The translations under genes were made by a program, and so were the position numbers. A model generated the notes under the pieces. It was not told the origin of the DNA and searched no databases. It saw only the letters and a program-made list of their open reading frames with translations. Below, piece after piece: positions 1-9,457 of a DNA stretch of 38,880 nt (its first letter is position 1; every line of letters starts with the position of its first letter). The DNA comes from UBA1413 sp964395045 (GTDB lineage Bacteria; Bacteroidota; Bacteroidia; Bacteroidales; Prolixibacteraceae). The stretch is from positions 1-38,880 of the forward strand of contig CAYNBE010000006.1 in the NCBI GenBank assembly GCA_964395045.1. The letters run 5' to 3'.

Positions 1-2
1 AA

Positions 3-671
3 ATCAAAAAAACAAACCGGTTGATCAACACCCTGCAGAATGAAAACAACGAACTTAGAAGCCGCAGGTTGAATATATCGGAACTTCGGAATATTCTGGA
101 CCTTGGGTTGCTCCAGGTCAACACCAGTTTTACGCGAACCTGGAATGAAAAATTCGAGGAAGATAAAAAGAGCCTCCATTTCATCGGGGCACTCCGGGTA
201 AAGATTGTCGCACGCTACGGCATTGATCTGAAAGAACTTCGCATCAGATACAACCCTTCGAAGAATAAGATGGAAGTGGCGAATGCCAATCCACGTCTCC
301 TCTCGTTCAACGACTTTGATTATGAGTGGAAAATTGCCGAACTGATGGAATATACAAAACCCTGGTTCGGATCGGGGCAATGGAGAAAATCGGCTTTACT
401 CGAAGGAATTGCAGACCGGTTAAAAGAAAACCTGAGAATCCAGACACATCAGGAGGTGAAGAACGGGCCTGAAGAACTTGAGTGGGTGCTGGAGCCCCTC
501 AGAAAACAGATTGCGGGGACTATCGAAATCCTGCTGGGATCACCCTACCGGACGGTAAAGATGGTCGATTCGTTCGACGCAACATTTCAATCACTTGAAG
601 AATTCAGCTTGTTCGGCGAAAAGAAAGAAGAAGGAGCTTTTCCGGTTAGATGCAGTGAAAAAGGTGCCTAA
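3..671 (+). CDS. Partial conserved hypothetical protein, possibly DUF4230-like
   Basis: The reading frame is already open at the left edge of the window (codons before the TTG at 21 read I-K-K-T-N-R), so the N-terminus, and perhaps a membrane anchor, lies outside. About 220 residues are visible. The pattern of a short hydrophobic strand (ILDLGLLQV), then RYGIDLKELRI, then a strand ending near NPRLLS, loosely resembles DUF4230 proteins of Bacteroidota. That family assignment is from memory and uncertain. The middle and C-terminal part is predicted helical, with no catalytic motif recognised. The stop codon overlaps the convergent gene at 668-1060 by four bases. Function unknown. Confidence 0.6.
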   Translation: MKKTNRLINTLQNENNELRSRRLNISELRNILDLGLLQVNTSFTRTWNEKFEEDKKSLHFIGALRVKIVARYGIDLKELRIRYNPSKNKMEVANANPRLLSFNDFDYEWKIAELMEYTKPWFGSGQWRKSALLEGIADRLKENLRIQTHQEVKNGPEELEWVLEPLRKQIAGTIEILLGSPYRTVKMVDSFDATFQSLEEFSLFGEKKEEGAFPVRCSEKGA

Positions 672-1060
672 AAACGGGAAGGTAACTGATTGACCGGGTC
701 AACGCTTTTCACGCTGTCAACCAGGTATCGGGTTTCCCCCACCCAGGGAAGAATCCCGTTTTTTTCCCGGTAATGGACCACAATGTACTCTCCCTGCAAT
801 TGGTTCAGCTTTTGTGCCACATCTTCTACCTTAACCGAAAAAAAGAATTTCTCCGATGCTATGGCAATGTCCCGGTTCGACCGGACACTGCTCAGTATCA
901 TCTCTCCTTCATACGTCTTGAAAACAAACCCTTTTTTGGAGAATTTCTGGAGTAAACCGGCACGGTAGCCTTCGCTGTATGTAAAGAAGTACTTCCAGTA
1001 AACAAACATCGCCAGGACAATGATTATGACCAGAATCAGCCAGTTAAGAAACTTTTTCAC
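668..1060 (-). CDS. Small membrane-anchored conserved protein of Bacteroidota
   Basis: A 130-residue protein with one N-terminal membrane segment (about residues 5-25, LNWLILVIIIVLAMFVYW) followed by a soluble domain with the motifs YSEGYRAGLLQKFSKKG, FKTYEGEM and SEKFFFSV. This pattern is widespread in Bacteroidota, where such proteins are called hypothetical or are sometimes mislabelled 6-phosphogluconate dehydrogenase; nothing here resembles a dehydrogenase. The start is a GTG (complement of 1058-1060) directly before K-K-F. The soluble domain probably faces the periplasm. It overlaps the convergent upstream neighbour by four bases and lies 130 bases downstream of carB on the same strand. 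Function is not known. Confidence 0.75.
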   Translation of the reverse strand: MKKFLNWLILVIIIVLAMFVYWKYFFTYSEGYRAGLLQKFSKKGFVFKTYEGEMILSSVRSNRDIAIASEKFFFSVKVEDVAQKLNQLQGEYIVVHYREKNGILPWVGETRYLVDSVKSVDPVNQLPSRF

Positions 1061-1190
1061 TTTCTGCAGTATAACAAATGATAGTACAAACGTAATTGAA
1101 AATCACGGCAAAAAAAAGTTCCCTGCCTTAAATTTTACCCGACTGGTAAACCGGCTTCAGCTTACTGCAGATGACAACAGGATGATCCAG

Positions 1191-4100
1191 CTATCCGATG
1201 TTTTGATGGTACTCTTGCAACGACTTTACGAGATACCTGCCGTTGAGCCTTTCCCGTATTCCGCGGGTGGCTGCCAATGCTGCCGAGGTGGTTGTTATGT
1301 AAGGGATTTTATACCTGATAGCATTTTTTCTGATATACGAATCGTCGTACTCACTTTGTTTCCCTGCAGGGGTATTGACGATGAGGCTGATTTCGCCGTT
1401 TTTGATGGCGTCGACAATGTTAGGCCTTCCTTCATACAATTTCAGGATGCGATCGGCCTCGATGCCATTCCGGATGAGAAAATCGCGTGTTCCCTGTGAA
1501 GCTACGATCCTGAAATTCATTTCCCTGAAATTTCGGGCGGCAGGAAGAATTCTCTCTTTATCCCTGTCGGCAATGGTAATCAGGACGGTTCCTCCAAGGG
1601 GTAAGCTGGTTTGAGTGGCTTCCTGAGATTTGAAAAAAGCCATCCCGTATGAATCGGCCAGGCCAAGCACTTCGCCCGTGGAACGCATTTCAGGCCCCAG
1701 CAGGGGATCAACGTCGGGGAACATATTGAACGGAAATACGGCTTCCTTCACTCCGAAATGGCTGATTTTTTTGTCCTTCAGGTTAAAATCCGTCAGTGTC
1801 TTGCCCAGTACCAGGTGCGTGGCAATGTTGGCCATCGACACGTTGCAAACCTTTGAAACCAGCGGAACTGTCCTTGATGCCCTTGGATTGGCTTCGAGGA
1901 TATAAACTACATCCTCATAGATGGCATACTGGATATTCATCAGGCCGACCACTTTCAGTTCAATGGCGATCCTTCTTGTATACTCTTTGATGGTTTCGGT
2001 GTGTATGTCAGTCATGACCACGGGAGGGATCACACATGCTGAATCACCTGAATGGATCCCTGCATATTCGATGTGCTGCATAACTGCCGGAACGTAAGCA
2101 CCGGTGCCGTCGCTGAGGGCATCGGCCTCTGTTTCGATGGCGTCCTCCAGGAACTTGTCGATCAGCAACGGCCGGTCGGGAGTTACATCCACTGCAGCAG
2201 TCACATAGTGTGCAAGCATTTCCTGGTCGTTGACGATCATCATTCCCCTGCCCCCGAGAACATACGAAGGCCTCACCATCAGGGGATAGCCTATCCTGCC
2301 GGCAATTTCAAGGGCTTCGGCAAGGTTGCTTGCCATCCCCGATTCAGGCTGGGGGATACCCAGTTTTCTCATCACCTGTCTGAAACGGTCCCGGTCCTCA
2401 GCCAGATCAATGGTTTCCGGAGTAGTGCCCAGAATTTTTACACCGGCAGCCGCCAGCTCAGCCGCAAGATTCAGGGGGGTTTGGCCTCCAAACTGGACAA
2501 TCACCCCCTCCGGCTTTTCTTTTTCGTAAATATTGAGAACATCTTCAACCGTAAGCGGCTCAAAGTAAAGCCTGTCAGAAGTATCATAATCGGTCGAAAC
2601 GGTTTCCGGGTTGCAGTTAACCATGATCGATTCGTATCCGGCATCCCGGATCGCAAAAGCCGCATGAACACAGCAGTAATCAAATTCGATTCCCTGACCA
2701 ATCCGGTTGGGCCCGCCCCCAAGCACCATGATCTTTTTGCGGTTACTGGTGCCTACCAGGTCGGGGGCGTTGTAGGTTGAAAAATAGTAGGCGGCATTTT
2801 CAACCCCGCTTACAGGCACAGGTTCCCAGGATGCATTTATTCCCAAAGCCTTTCTCTGTTCCCTGATTTCGTTTTCGGGACGAAGCAAAAGTTTCGACAG
2901 GTATTTGTCGGAGAATCCGTCTTTTTTGGCCATGATAAGCAGTTCATCCGGAAGGAGTTGCCCCCGGTATTGAAGAATCTCTTCCTCCAGTTCCACCAGC
3001 TCTTTCATCTGCGAGATAAACCAGGGAGAGATATGGGTCCTGGAGGCGAGTTCGTCGACAGGAGCCCCTTTCCGAAGGGCTTCATACATTATAAACTGCC
3101 GCTCACTGGTCGGACAGGCCAGCATCAGCATCAGTTCATCCAGCGATTTAGAATGGTAATCCCTTGCAAAGCCCAGTCCCGCCCGGCCTATTTCCAGTGA
3201 ACGGATGGCCTTCTGAAGCGCCTCCTTGTATGTTTTTCCAATGCTCATCACTTCGCCAACCGCCTGCATCTGGGTTCCGAGCTTGTCTTTCAGACCATCA
3301 AATTTTTCAAAAGCCCAGCGTGCAAACTTCACAACGACATAATCCCCACAGGGGGTGTATTTATCAAGCGTACCGCATCGCCAATAAGGGATTTCGTCAA
3401 GGGTCATCCCACCAGCCAGCAGGGCCGACACGAAGGCGATGGGGAAGCCGGTCGCTTTGGAAGCGAGGGCCGATGACCGGGAAGTCCGCGGATTGATCTC
3501 AATGACCACCACCTTTCCAGTTTCTCGGTTGTGAGCAAACTGGATGTTGGTGCCTCCGATCACGCCAATCGACTCCACAATGCTGTAGGAATATTTTTGA
3601 AGCCTTTTCTGAAGCTCTTCTGAAATGGTCAGCATGGGTGCCGTGCAAAAAGAATCGCCCGTATGGATACCCATTGCATCGACGTTTTCAATAAAACAGA
3701 CGGTGATCATCTGGTTTTTGGAATCCCTGACCACTTCCAGTTCCAGTTCTTCCCATCCAAGAACCGACTCTTCAATAAGTATCTGATTGACTATGCTTGC
3801 CGACAACCCCCGGCTGGCGACAGTCCGCAACTCCTCAACGTTGTACACAAGACCTCCACCGGTACCTCCCATGGTGTAGGCCGGTCTGATGACCACCGGA
3901 TATCCCAGCTCTGCAGCCACGGCTTCCGCCTCTTCCACGCTGTTTACTGCTTTGCTCGCAGGCATCTCAATTCCGAGCCGGTTCATCATCTCCTTAAAAG
4001 CCACGCGGTCTTCCCCTTTTTCGATGGCATCCACATTCACCCCGATGATTTTCACATTGTATTTTGAAAGAATGCCTTTTGAAGCAAGAATGGAAGAAAG

Positions 4101-4391
4101 GTTCAGCGCAGTTTGTCCTCCCAAATTTGGTAAAAGGGCATCGGGCTTCTCTTTCCTGATTATTTCCTCCAGGGCATATTCGTTCAGTGGCTCCACATAA
4201 GTGGCATCTGCCATCCCCGGATCGGTCATTATGGTAGCCGGGTTGGAATTGACCAGTACAATTTTGTACCCCAGCTTTCGCAATGCCTTGCAGGCCTGTG
4301 TCCCGGAATAATCAAATTCACATGCCTGCCCGATAATGATCGGTCCAGAACCGATGATCAATACTTTGTCGATGTCGGTGCGTTTTCCCAT
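1191..4391 (-). CDS. carB: Carbamoyl-phosphate synthase large subunit
   Basis: At 1066 residues this is full length for CarB. It makes carbamoyl phosphate from bicarbonate, ammonia (delivered by the CarA glutaminase subunit) and two ATP, for pyrimidine and arginine synthesis in the cytoplasm. The two homologous halves are clear: the N-terminal half opens with GSGPIIIGQACEFDYSG and the second half with GGGPNRIGQGIEFDY, each followed by an ATP-grasp domain with MVRPSYVLGGRGM-type or VIRPAYTMGGTGG-type loops. The last 130 or so residues form the MGS-like regulatory domain. The ATG at 4389-4391 begins M-G-K-R-T-D as expected. carA is not adjacent. A -7-like promoter and a perfect palindrome lie in the 550-base region upstream. 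Confidence 0.98.
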   Translation of the reverse strand: MGKRTDIDKVLIIGSGPIIIGQACEFDYSGTQACKALRKLGYKIVLVNSNPATIMTDPGMADATYVEPLNEYALEEIIRKEKPDALLPNLGGQTALNLSSILASKGILSKYNVKIIGVNVDAIEKGEDRVAFKEMMNRLGIEMPASKAVNSVEEAEAVAAELGYPVVIRPAYTMGGTGGGLVYNVEELRTVASRGLSASIVNQILIEESVLGWEELELEVVRDSKNQMITVCFIENVDAMGIHTGDSFCTAPMLTISEELQKRLQKYSYSIVESIGVIGGTNIQFAHNRETGKVVVIEINPRTSRSSALASKATGFPIAFVSALLAGGMTLDEIPYWRCGTLDKYTPCGDYVVVKFARWAFEKFDGLKDKLGTQMQAVGEVMSIGKTYKEALQKAIRSLEIGRAGLGFARDYHSKSLDELMLMLACPTSERQFIMYEALRKGAPVDELASRTHISPWFISQMKELVELEEEILQYRGQLLPDELLIMAKKDGFSDKYLSKLLLRPENEIREQRKALGINASWEPVPVSGVENAAYYFSTYNAPDLVGTSNRKKIMVLGGGPNRIGQGIEFDYCCVHAAFAIRDAGYESIMVNCNPETVSTDYDTSDRLYFEPLTVEDVLNIYEKEKPEGVIVQFGGQTPLNLAAELAAAGVKILGTTPETIDLAEDRDRFRQVMRKLGIPQPESGMASNLAEALEIAGRIGYPLMVRPSYVLGGRGMMIVNDQEMLAHYVTAAVDVTPDRPLLIDKFLEDAIETEADALSDGTGAYVPAVMQHIEYAGIHSGDSACVIPPVVMTDIHTETIKEYTRRIAIELKVVGLMNIQYAIYEDVVYILEANPRASRTVPLVSKVCNVSMANIATHLVLGKTLTDFNLKDKKISHFGVKEAVFPFNMFPDVDPLLGPEMRSTGEVLGLADSYGMAFFKSQEATQTSLPLGGTVLITIADRDKERILPAARNFREMNFRIVASQGTRDFLIRNGIEADRILKLYEGRPNIVDAIKNGEISLIVNTPAGKQSEYDDSYIRKNAIRYKIPYITTTSAALAATRGIRERLNGRYLVKSLQEYHQNIG

Positions 4392-4548
4392 GTTGTTGGT
4401 TATTAATGCAGAATATCATTCCATGCATGACGATTTCAGCCCTGCAATTTAAAAAAATGATGCGATCCAATAAGTTCCCGGTCAAATTAAATCCATCCCT
4501 CCGGAGAAAATTAACACAACGACTCAACCGCAACCCGACTGTCGGAAC

Positions 4549-4567
4549 ATATAATCCAGGATTATAT
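4549..4567 (-). promoter_or_regulatory. Perfect inverted repeat in the likely carB leader
   Basis: ATATAATCC, one central base, then GGATTATAT: a 9-1-9 perfect palindrome. It lies about 25-45 bases downstream of the transcription start expected from the -7 element at 4599-4606 (minus strand). It could be an operator or simply an AT-rich hairpin. Apart from this and the promoter, 4392-4943 shows no convincing gene. Confidence 0.35.
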
Positions 4568-4598
4568 AGGCATCATCTCCAAACAAAATGTTCTTTTT

Positions 4599-4628
4599 CA
4601 AATATAATTTCCGGGGCAGAATAAGAAA
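4599..4628 (-). promoter_or_regulatory. Candidate carB promoter (Bacteroidota type)
   Basis: On the minus strand 4599-4606 reads TATATTTG, a perfect match to the Bacteroidota -7 consensus TAnnTTTG. A TTTC (4625-4628), one mismatch from the -33 TTTG, lies 18 bases upstream. The implied carB leader is about 200 bases long. The motif match is seen; its use as a promoter is inferred. Confidence 0.4.
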
Positions 4629-4943
4629 TTTTAGTTCTCTCAGCAATTTACTAACAGTGGAATATAACATCAAAGGGGTTTTCAGTCTTATCGGAAAACC
4701 GACAAAGTTTTCATGAAAAATGCTGCGTACCGGCATTGAAAGTTTCCGGTAATATCAATATTAATACAGGATTCAGCAGCAATGAATAAAAAAAGGCTCA
4801 CCATCGGCATCGAAGGATATATTAAGCGGCGATTTTAAAAGGATATGGTCAATCATCATAAAATTCCGGTTGGAGGGAACCATCGGATTTAATTTAATCG
4901 TAACTTCGATTATTCATTCTCTATACGCTTAACATAATACATT

Positions 4944-6359
4944 ATGAAAAGGAAATTATTCATTTTGGCAGTTGGTTTCATCATTCTGGCCTGTGTAAAC
5001 GGATGCAATGATAAAGATGAGTTTCTGTCAGGAGACTCGGGCGAATTGAAGAAAGCCGCAACACAGGAAACTGTATATCCTTATGTGCCCGGTGAAATGA
5101 TCATCAAATTCAGGGAAGGGGTTTCAGAAAGCCGTAAGTCGGAAATAATGAAGTTAAATTCGGCAGAACATAAAGAAAAGATTTTAACAAAGCTCATGGA
5201 GTTATGGGAAGAAAAGGAAGGGATTACCGTTGCAGGAATTTCGGGGAACGTCAAAGACATGATTGCCCGCTTTAAGGAACTGCCGGAAGTTGAGTATGCC
5301 GAGCCCAACTACATATACACACACACCGCTGTATCGAACGATCCCTATTACACCAATGGCTCCCTTTGGGGAATGTACGGCGATGCTTCCCCTCTGAAAA
5401 CCAATCCCTACGGGTGTCAGGCTGCTGAAGCATGGAATGCCGGTCATACGGGGGCGACAACCGTATATATCGGGGTGATTGATGAGGGGTACATGTACAG
5501 CCACGAAGATTTGTCGGCCAATGCAGGGAAAAATCCGGGTGAGATTGCCGGCAACCGGAAAGACGACGACAAAAACGGCTATGTGGATGATGTCTATGGC
5601 TGGGATTTTGAAGCAAACAACAGTTCGGTGTTCGACGGGGTGCAGGATGATCATGGCACCCATGTATCAGGCACCATCGGGGCAGTTGGAGGAAATTCAA
5701 AAGGAGTGGCCGGAGTCTGCTGGAAGGTAAAAATCCTCAATGCAAAATTCCTCGGATTAACGGGAGGCACTACTACCAACGCCGTCAAAGCGATTGATTA
5801 CTTCACGGCCATGAAAACCAGGACAAACAATCCGGTGAATATTGTGGCCCTGAACAATAGCTGGGGCGGAGGAGGATATTCACAGGCACTGTATGACGCC
5901 ATCGAAAGGGCCAATGCTGCCGGCATCCTCTTTATCTGTGCGGCCGGCAACGGAGGAAGCGACGGCGTCGGTGACAACAACGACACCACCCCTTATTACC
6001 CCTGTTGCTATTCCAATTCCAATATCATCTCTGTAGCCGCCATCACCTCGTCGGGGGCGCTTGCATCGTTCTCCAACTTTGGGCTTTCAACCGTTGACAT
6101 CGGTGCCCCCGGAGATGGAGTCTATTCTACCATTCCGAAATCATCCGGAATTTTAAAAACAGTTTCGGCCTATTCCAGTTATAGCGGCACATCCATGGCC
6201 ACACCGCATGTGACGGGAGCAGCAGCCCTGTATGCATCGACCCACCCGGGAGCGACGGCTGCACAGATCAAAGCCGCCATCCTTACAAGTGCAGTGCCTA
6301 CTCCTTCCCTGAGCGGGAAATGTGTGAGCGGTGGACGGCTGAATGTAAGTGGGTTCTGA
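4944..6359 (+). CDS. Subtilisin-like (S8) serine protease, predicted lipoprotein
   Basis: A 471-residue secreted protease. The N-terminus is a lipoprotein signal with Cys21 as the likely lipidated residue (VNGC). Residues 46-125 (YVPGEMIIKFREGV to PNYIYT) match the I9/fervidolysin-like propeptide that folds and inhibits the protease. The S8 domain carries a full triad: Asp180 in GVIDEG, His237 in DDHGTHVSG, and Ser417 in SGTSMATPH. Asn336 in CAAGNGG is the oxyanion-hole residue. It ends 50 residues after the catalytic Ser and has no type IX sorting domain, so it is probably held at a membrane by its lipid. It stands alone, converging on the GH3 gene. A weak -7-like TAACTTCG lies at 4901-4908. 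The substrate is unknown. Confidence 0.93.
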   Translation: MKRKLFILAVGFIILACVNGCNDKDEFLSGDSGELKKAATQETVYPYVPGEMIIKFREGVSESRKSEIMKLNSAEHKEKILTKLMELWEEKEGITVAGISGNVKDMIARFKELPEVEYAEPNYIYTHTAVSNDPYYTNGSLWGMYGDASPLKTNPYGCQAAEAWNAGHTGATTVYIGVIDEGYMYSHEDLSANAGKNPGEIAGNRKDDDKNGYVDDVYGWDFEANNSSVFDGVQDDHGTHVSGTIGAVGGNSKGVAGVCWKVKILNAKFLGLTGGTTTNAVKAIDYFTAMKTRTNNPVNIVALNNSWGGGGYSQALYDAIERANAAGILFICAAGNGGSDGVGDNNDTTPYYPCCYSNSNIISVAAITSSGALASFSNFGLSTVDIGAPGDGVYSTIPKSSGILKTVSAYSSYSGTSMATPHVTGAAALYASTHPGATAAQIKAAILTSAVPTPSLSGKCVSGGRLNVSGF

Positions 6360-6470
6360 TTGTTACCGGGTATATCGTACAGCGTTGATATCCTGAAGAC
6401 CATTGGGAGAAATTGCCCTGGGTGGTGCCATTGGGTTTAATGAAACTGCCCTTGCAGGGGGGGATCATAT

Positions 6471-6798
6471 TGATTTCTGATTCCTGAATACTGATTTCTG
6501 ATTTCCAGATTCCCGGAAAAACTTCGGACTTCGAACTTCTGATTTCGGGGATACCGGATAATTTAATTGACCTTGACCGATGCATTTTACTGCATACTAC
6601 ATACTACATCCTGCATACTGCCGCATCCTGCCTTTTCCTGATGCTTGTTCTTCGGTCAGGACCTGCAATTTGCCCTGTGCCTCTGTCTTTGCCTCATCAC
6701 CCGTTTCCATCAACGGTGCACGTAACGGCGGGCAGGAAGGTGAGGGGGCGTCCTTTCCCGGGGCGATGCCCCGGGCTACTCCGCTTCCTGATGATACT
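6471..6798. repeat. Composite intergenic repeat, copy A
   Basis: This non-coding stretch between the protease and the GH3 gene is a mosaic of repeat modules. 6471-6512 is a degenerate array of seven-base units of the type TGATTTC. 6521-6548 holds further heptads (ACTTCGG, ACTTCGA, ACTTCTG, ATTTCGG), followed by GGATACCGGA. Next comes CTGCATAC-type sequence (6590-6630). 6701-6780 has a G-rich segment containing a perfect 8-bp hairpin, CCCGGGGC-GAT-GCCCCGGG (6757-6775). Related modules occur at 25029-25135 and 31425-31620. Confidence 0.7.
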
Positions 6799-6799
6799 T

Positions 6800-9457
6800 C
6801 TACCTGCTCTCAAATCGCAATTCTTTTCCCTTTACCCGGAATCTGCCGGTTAATACCTCCGTGGTAGAGGCATCGGCATTTCCCTTGAAACCCGGCTGCT
6901 TGCCACCTACCGACAGGGTGAACCATCCCGGCTCAATCACCCGGTTGTTTTGGTGGTTGATCATGGAAAGCTGCCGGGGATTGAGTATAAATTTCACCTC
7001 CTTTGTTTCCCCGGGATTGAGAGTAATACGTTCAAATCCTTCCAATTGCCGGATGGGACGCGGCGTAGAGGCTTTTTCATCGGTCAGGTAAAGCTGAACC
7101 ACTTCGTCACCGCTTCTCTTCCCAGTGTTGGTGACCTTTACCGAAACGGTCAGAGAATCTCCGGCCACGATTTGCTCAGGCATTTTCAGATCACTGTAGC
7201 CAAACGACGTATAACTCAACCCGAATCCGAACGGATAGAGAGGCTCACCGGTAAAATATCGGTATGTCCTGCCCTTCATATCATACTCTTCGAACGGTGG
7301 AAGCTGGTCAACCGAACGGTAATAGGTAACAGGCAACCTGCCGGCAGGATTTGTATCCCCGAACAGGATATCAGCCACGGCATGGCCTCCCTCCTGTCCC
7401 GGATATCCGGCTGAAAGGATGGCATCGGCAATCTCATCCACCCGATTAACCGAAAGGGCACTACCGTTCATCAGCACCACCACGAGAGGTTTTCCGGTTG
7501 CTTTGATAGCTTCCATCAATTCTTCCTGCGGTTTGGGCAGGTTGAGGTGGGTACGGTCCCCTCCTAAGAAGCCATCCACTCTGATCGGCATTTCTTCTCC
7601 TTCGAGCCGCTGCGAAAGCCCGAGAACCAGCACAACCACATCGGCTTTCTCCGCTGCTTCCAGGGCACGCTTTTTCATTCCGGTATCCGGGACCGACCAG
7701 AGAAACCGGGCATCTCCGTCTCCATACCAGTTTCTATATTCGTATACAATTTTGTATTTCTTCCCTGCTTCGAGATATTTCTCCTTTTCCTTATGAAATG
7801 CGTGGTGCTCAGTGTTGTAGGACAGAATCTTTTCCCCTTCGAGCCACACATTCAGGGTGGGCATCCCCCAGCTTCCAAGTGCATAGTTCCCTGTGACAGG
7901 CGGACAAAGATAACCGGTCCAGCGGATGCTGAAGTCGTCATCGGGAAGGATGGCTCCGGGTGATTCCGATTCCCAGTAGAAATCGATGTTTGGGTCGGTC
8001 CTGACAAAGGCGGGTTCCCCTTTCAGTTCTGCATTGGAAAAGTATTCGCCGGTGACACCCTGTTTTCCTTCGGCTGTCATCAGGTAACAGGAAGGAACAG
8101 GCACGAGGTTGTGGATACCGTCGGCCAGGTGGCATCCTTCGGCATAAAGCACTTTGGTTTCAGGCTCCAGCCTATCCTTTAATCCCTTTAAGATGGTCAC
8201 CGGATGCCTGGGAATGCCGTTGTAATTGCCAAGCAAAGCTTCCGGGTTGTCGGCATTGGGACCAATCACCGCTATGGTTCCAATTCCTTTCTTCAGGGGA
8301 AGAAGATGGTTTTTATTCTTCAGGAGGATGATGCTTTTCTCGGCAGCTTTGCGGGCGAGGGTCCCGTTCAGATCAGTGGCATTCGCCGAAGGTGGAATCC
8401 GCGAGAAAGGGACCATGGAATCAGGATCGAACATACCCAGTTTGAAGCGGGCCGTAAAAAGCCTTTTCACCGCCACATCGAGGTCAGCTTCACCAATAAT
8501 GTCCCGTTTCAACGCCTCTCCAAGGTTGGCGTAAACATTCCCGCACTCCAGGTCGGTGCCGGTTTTAACAGCTGCTGCCGATGCCTCGGCCCTATCTTTC
8601 GAAAATCTGTGCTTCATAAAAAAGTCATTAATTGCCCCGCAGTCGGATACGATATATCCGTCAAATCCCCAATCCTCCCTAAGAATATTGTATAATTCGG
8701 GACTGGCACAGCAGGGATAACCGCGAAACCGGTTGTAAGCTCCCATGACAGACCAGACTTTGCCGTCGACCACCAGGGTGCGGAATGCCGGAAGGTAGGT
8801 TTCGTAAAGGTCGCGATCACTACAGTTTGCATCGAATTCATGCCTGAGCGGTTCGGGCCCCGAATGGACGGCAAAGTGTTTGGCTGTGGCCACTGCTTTC
8901 AGGTAAGCCGGATCGTCCCCCAGGAGTCCCTGGACGAATCGGAGGCCAAGTTGCCCAGTTAGGTAAGGGTCCTCGCCATAGGTTTCATGTCCCCTGCCCC
9001 AACGGGGATCACGGAAAATATTGATATTCGGAGACCAAAAGGTCAGACCCTGGTAAATCCCCCGCTTCCCCCGGCTGATCCATCCGTTGTATTTGGCCCT
9101 CGCTTCATCGGAAATGAGTGTAGCTACCTCTTTGACCAGTTCTTTGTCCCAGCTCCCTGCCAGGGTGATCGACTGGGGAAATACCGTGGCATACCCCGCC
9201 CGGGCTACACCGTGCAGGCATTCATTCCACCAGTTGTAAGCCGGGACTCCCAGCCTTTCAATGGCGGGCGTTGTGTAGAGCAACTGGCTGATTTTTTCAT
9301 CCGGTGTCATCATCGACACGAGCGAGTTCACGCGCTCATCGAGGGGGAGGCTCGTGTCAAAATGTTTCAACCGGTTAAATGTCTGCGCATCGGAGGCCGG
9401 AGAAAACCAGGTCACCATTACTACCATCAAATAAAATATCCGTTTCATAGTAATCAT
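6800..9457 (-). CDS. Secreted GH3 glycosidase (beta-glucosidase/xylosidase type) with PA14 insert
   Basis: An 885-residue family GH3 exo-glycosidase that would release terminal beta-linked sugars, probably glucose or xylose, in the periplasm or at the outer membrane. A signal peptide occupies residues 1-24 (cleavage near SDA-Q). The GH3 N-terminal barrel has DPRWGRGHETYGEDP near residue 150, Lys193-His194, and the nucleophile Asp272 in GYIVSDCGAI. A PA14 domain (about 464-590) is inserted in the C-terminal alpha/beta sandwich, which resumes with GLSQRLEGEE. A fibronectin III-like domain (about 770-840, with EVVQLYL and LEGFERI) closes the protein. There is no type IX sorting domain. The start could be either ATG at 9457 or ATG at 9448. 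The overall form is closest to xylan beta-xylosidase-like GH3 proteins, but substrate cannot be read from sequence. Confidence 0.95.
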   Translation of the reverse strand: MITMKRIFYLMVVMVTWFSPASDAQTFNRLKHFDTSLPLDERVNSLVSMMTPDEKISQLLYTTPAIERLGVPAYNWWNECLHGVARAGYATVFPQSITLAGSWDKELVKEVATLISDEARAKYNGWISRGKRGIYQGLTFWSPNINIFRDPRWGRGHETYGEDPYLTGQLGLRFVQGLLGDDPAYLKAVATAKHFAVHSGPEPLRHEFDANCSDRDLYETYLPAFRTLVVDGKVWSVMGAYNRFRGYPCCASPELYNILREDWGFDGYIVSDCGAINDFFMKHRFSKDRAEASAAAVKTGTDLECGNVYANLGEALKRDIIGEADLDVAVKRLFTARFKLGMFDPDSMVPFSRIPPSANATDLNGTLARKAAEKSIILLKNKNHLLPLKKGIGTIAVIGPNADNPEALLGNYNGIPRHPVTILKGLKDRLEPETKVLYAEGCHLADGIHNLVPVPSCYLMTAEGKQGVTGEYFSNAELKGEPAFVRTDPNIDFYWESESPGAILPDDDFSIRWTGYLCPPVTGNYALGSWGMPTLNVWLEGEKILSYNTEHHAFHKEKEKYLEAGKKYKIVYEYRNWYGDGDARFLWSVPDTGMKKRALEAAEKADVVVLVLGLSQRLEGEEMPIRVDGFLGGDRTHLNLPKPQEELMEAIKATGKPLVVVLMNGSALSVNRVDEIADAILSAGYPGQEGGHAVADILFGDTNPAGRLPVTYYRSVDQLPPFEEYDMKGRTYRYFTGEPLYPFGFGLSYTSFGYSDLKMPEQIVAGDSLTVSVKVTNTGKRSGDEVVQLYLTDEKASTPRPIRQLEGFERITLNPGETKEVKFILNPRQLSMINHQNNRVIEPGWFTLSVGGKQPGFKGNADASTTEVLTGRFRVKGKELRFESR

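Noticed and set aside
4524..4736. A 70-codon minus-strand frame upstream of carB
   Set aside because: It overlaps the predicted promoter and palindrome, is very rich in K/L from AT-rich sequence, and shows no recognised motif.
6580..6867. Plus-strand frames downstream of the protease
   Set aside because: They consist of repeat modules (CTGCATAC units and the G-rich hairpin) and run into the GH3 gene antisense.
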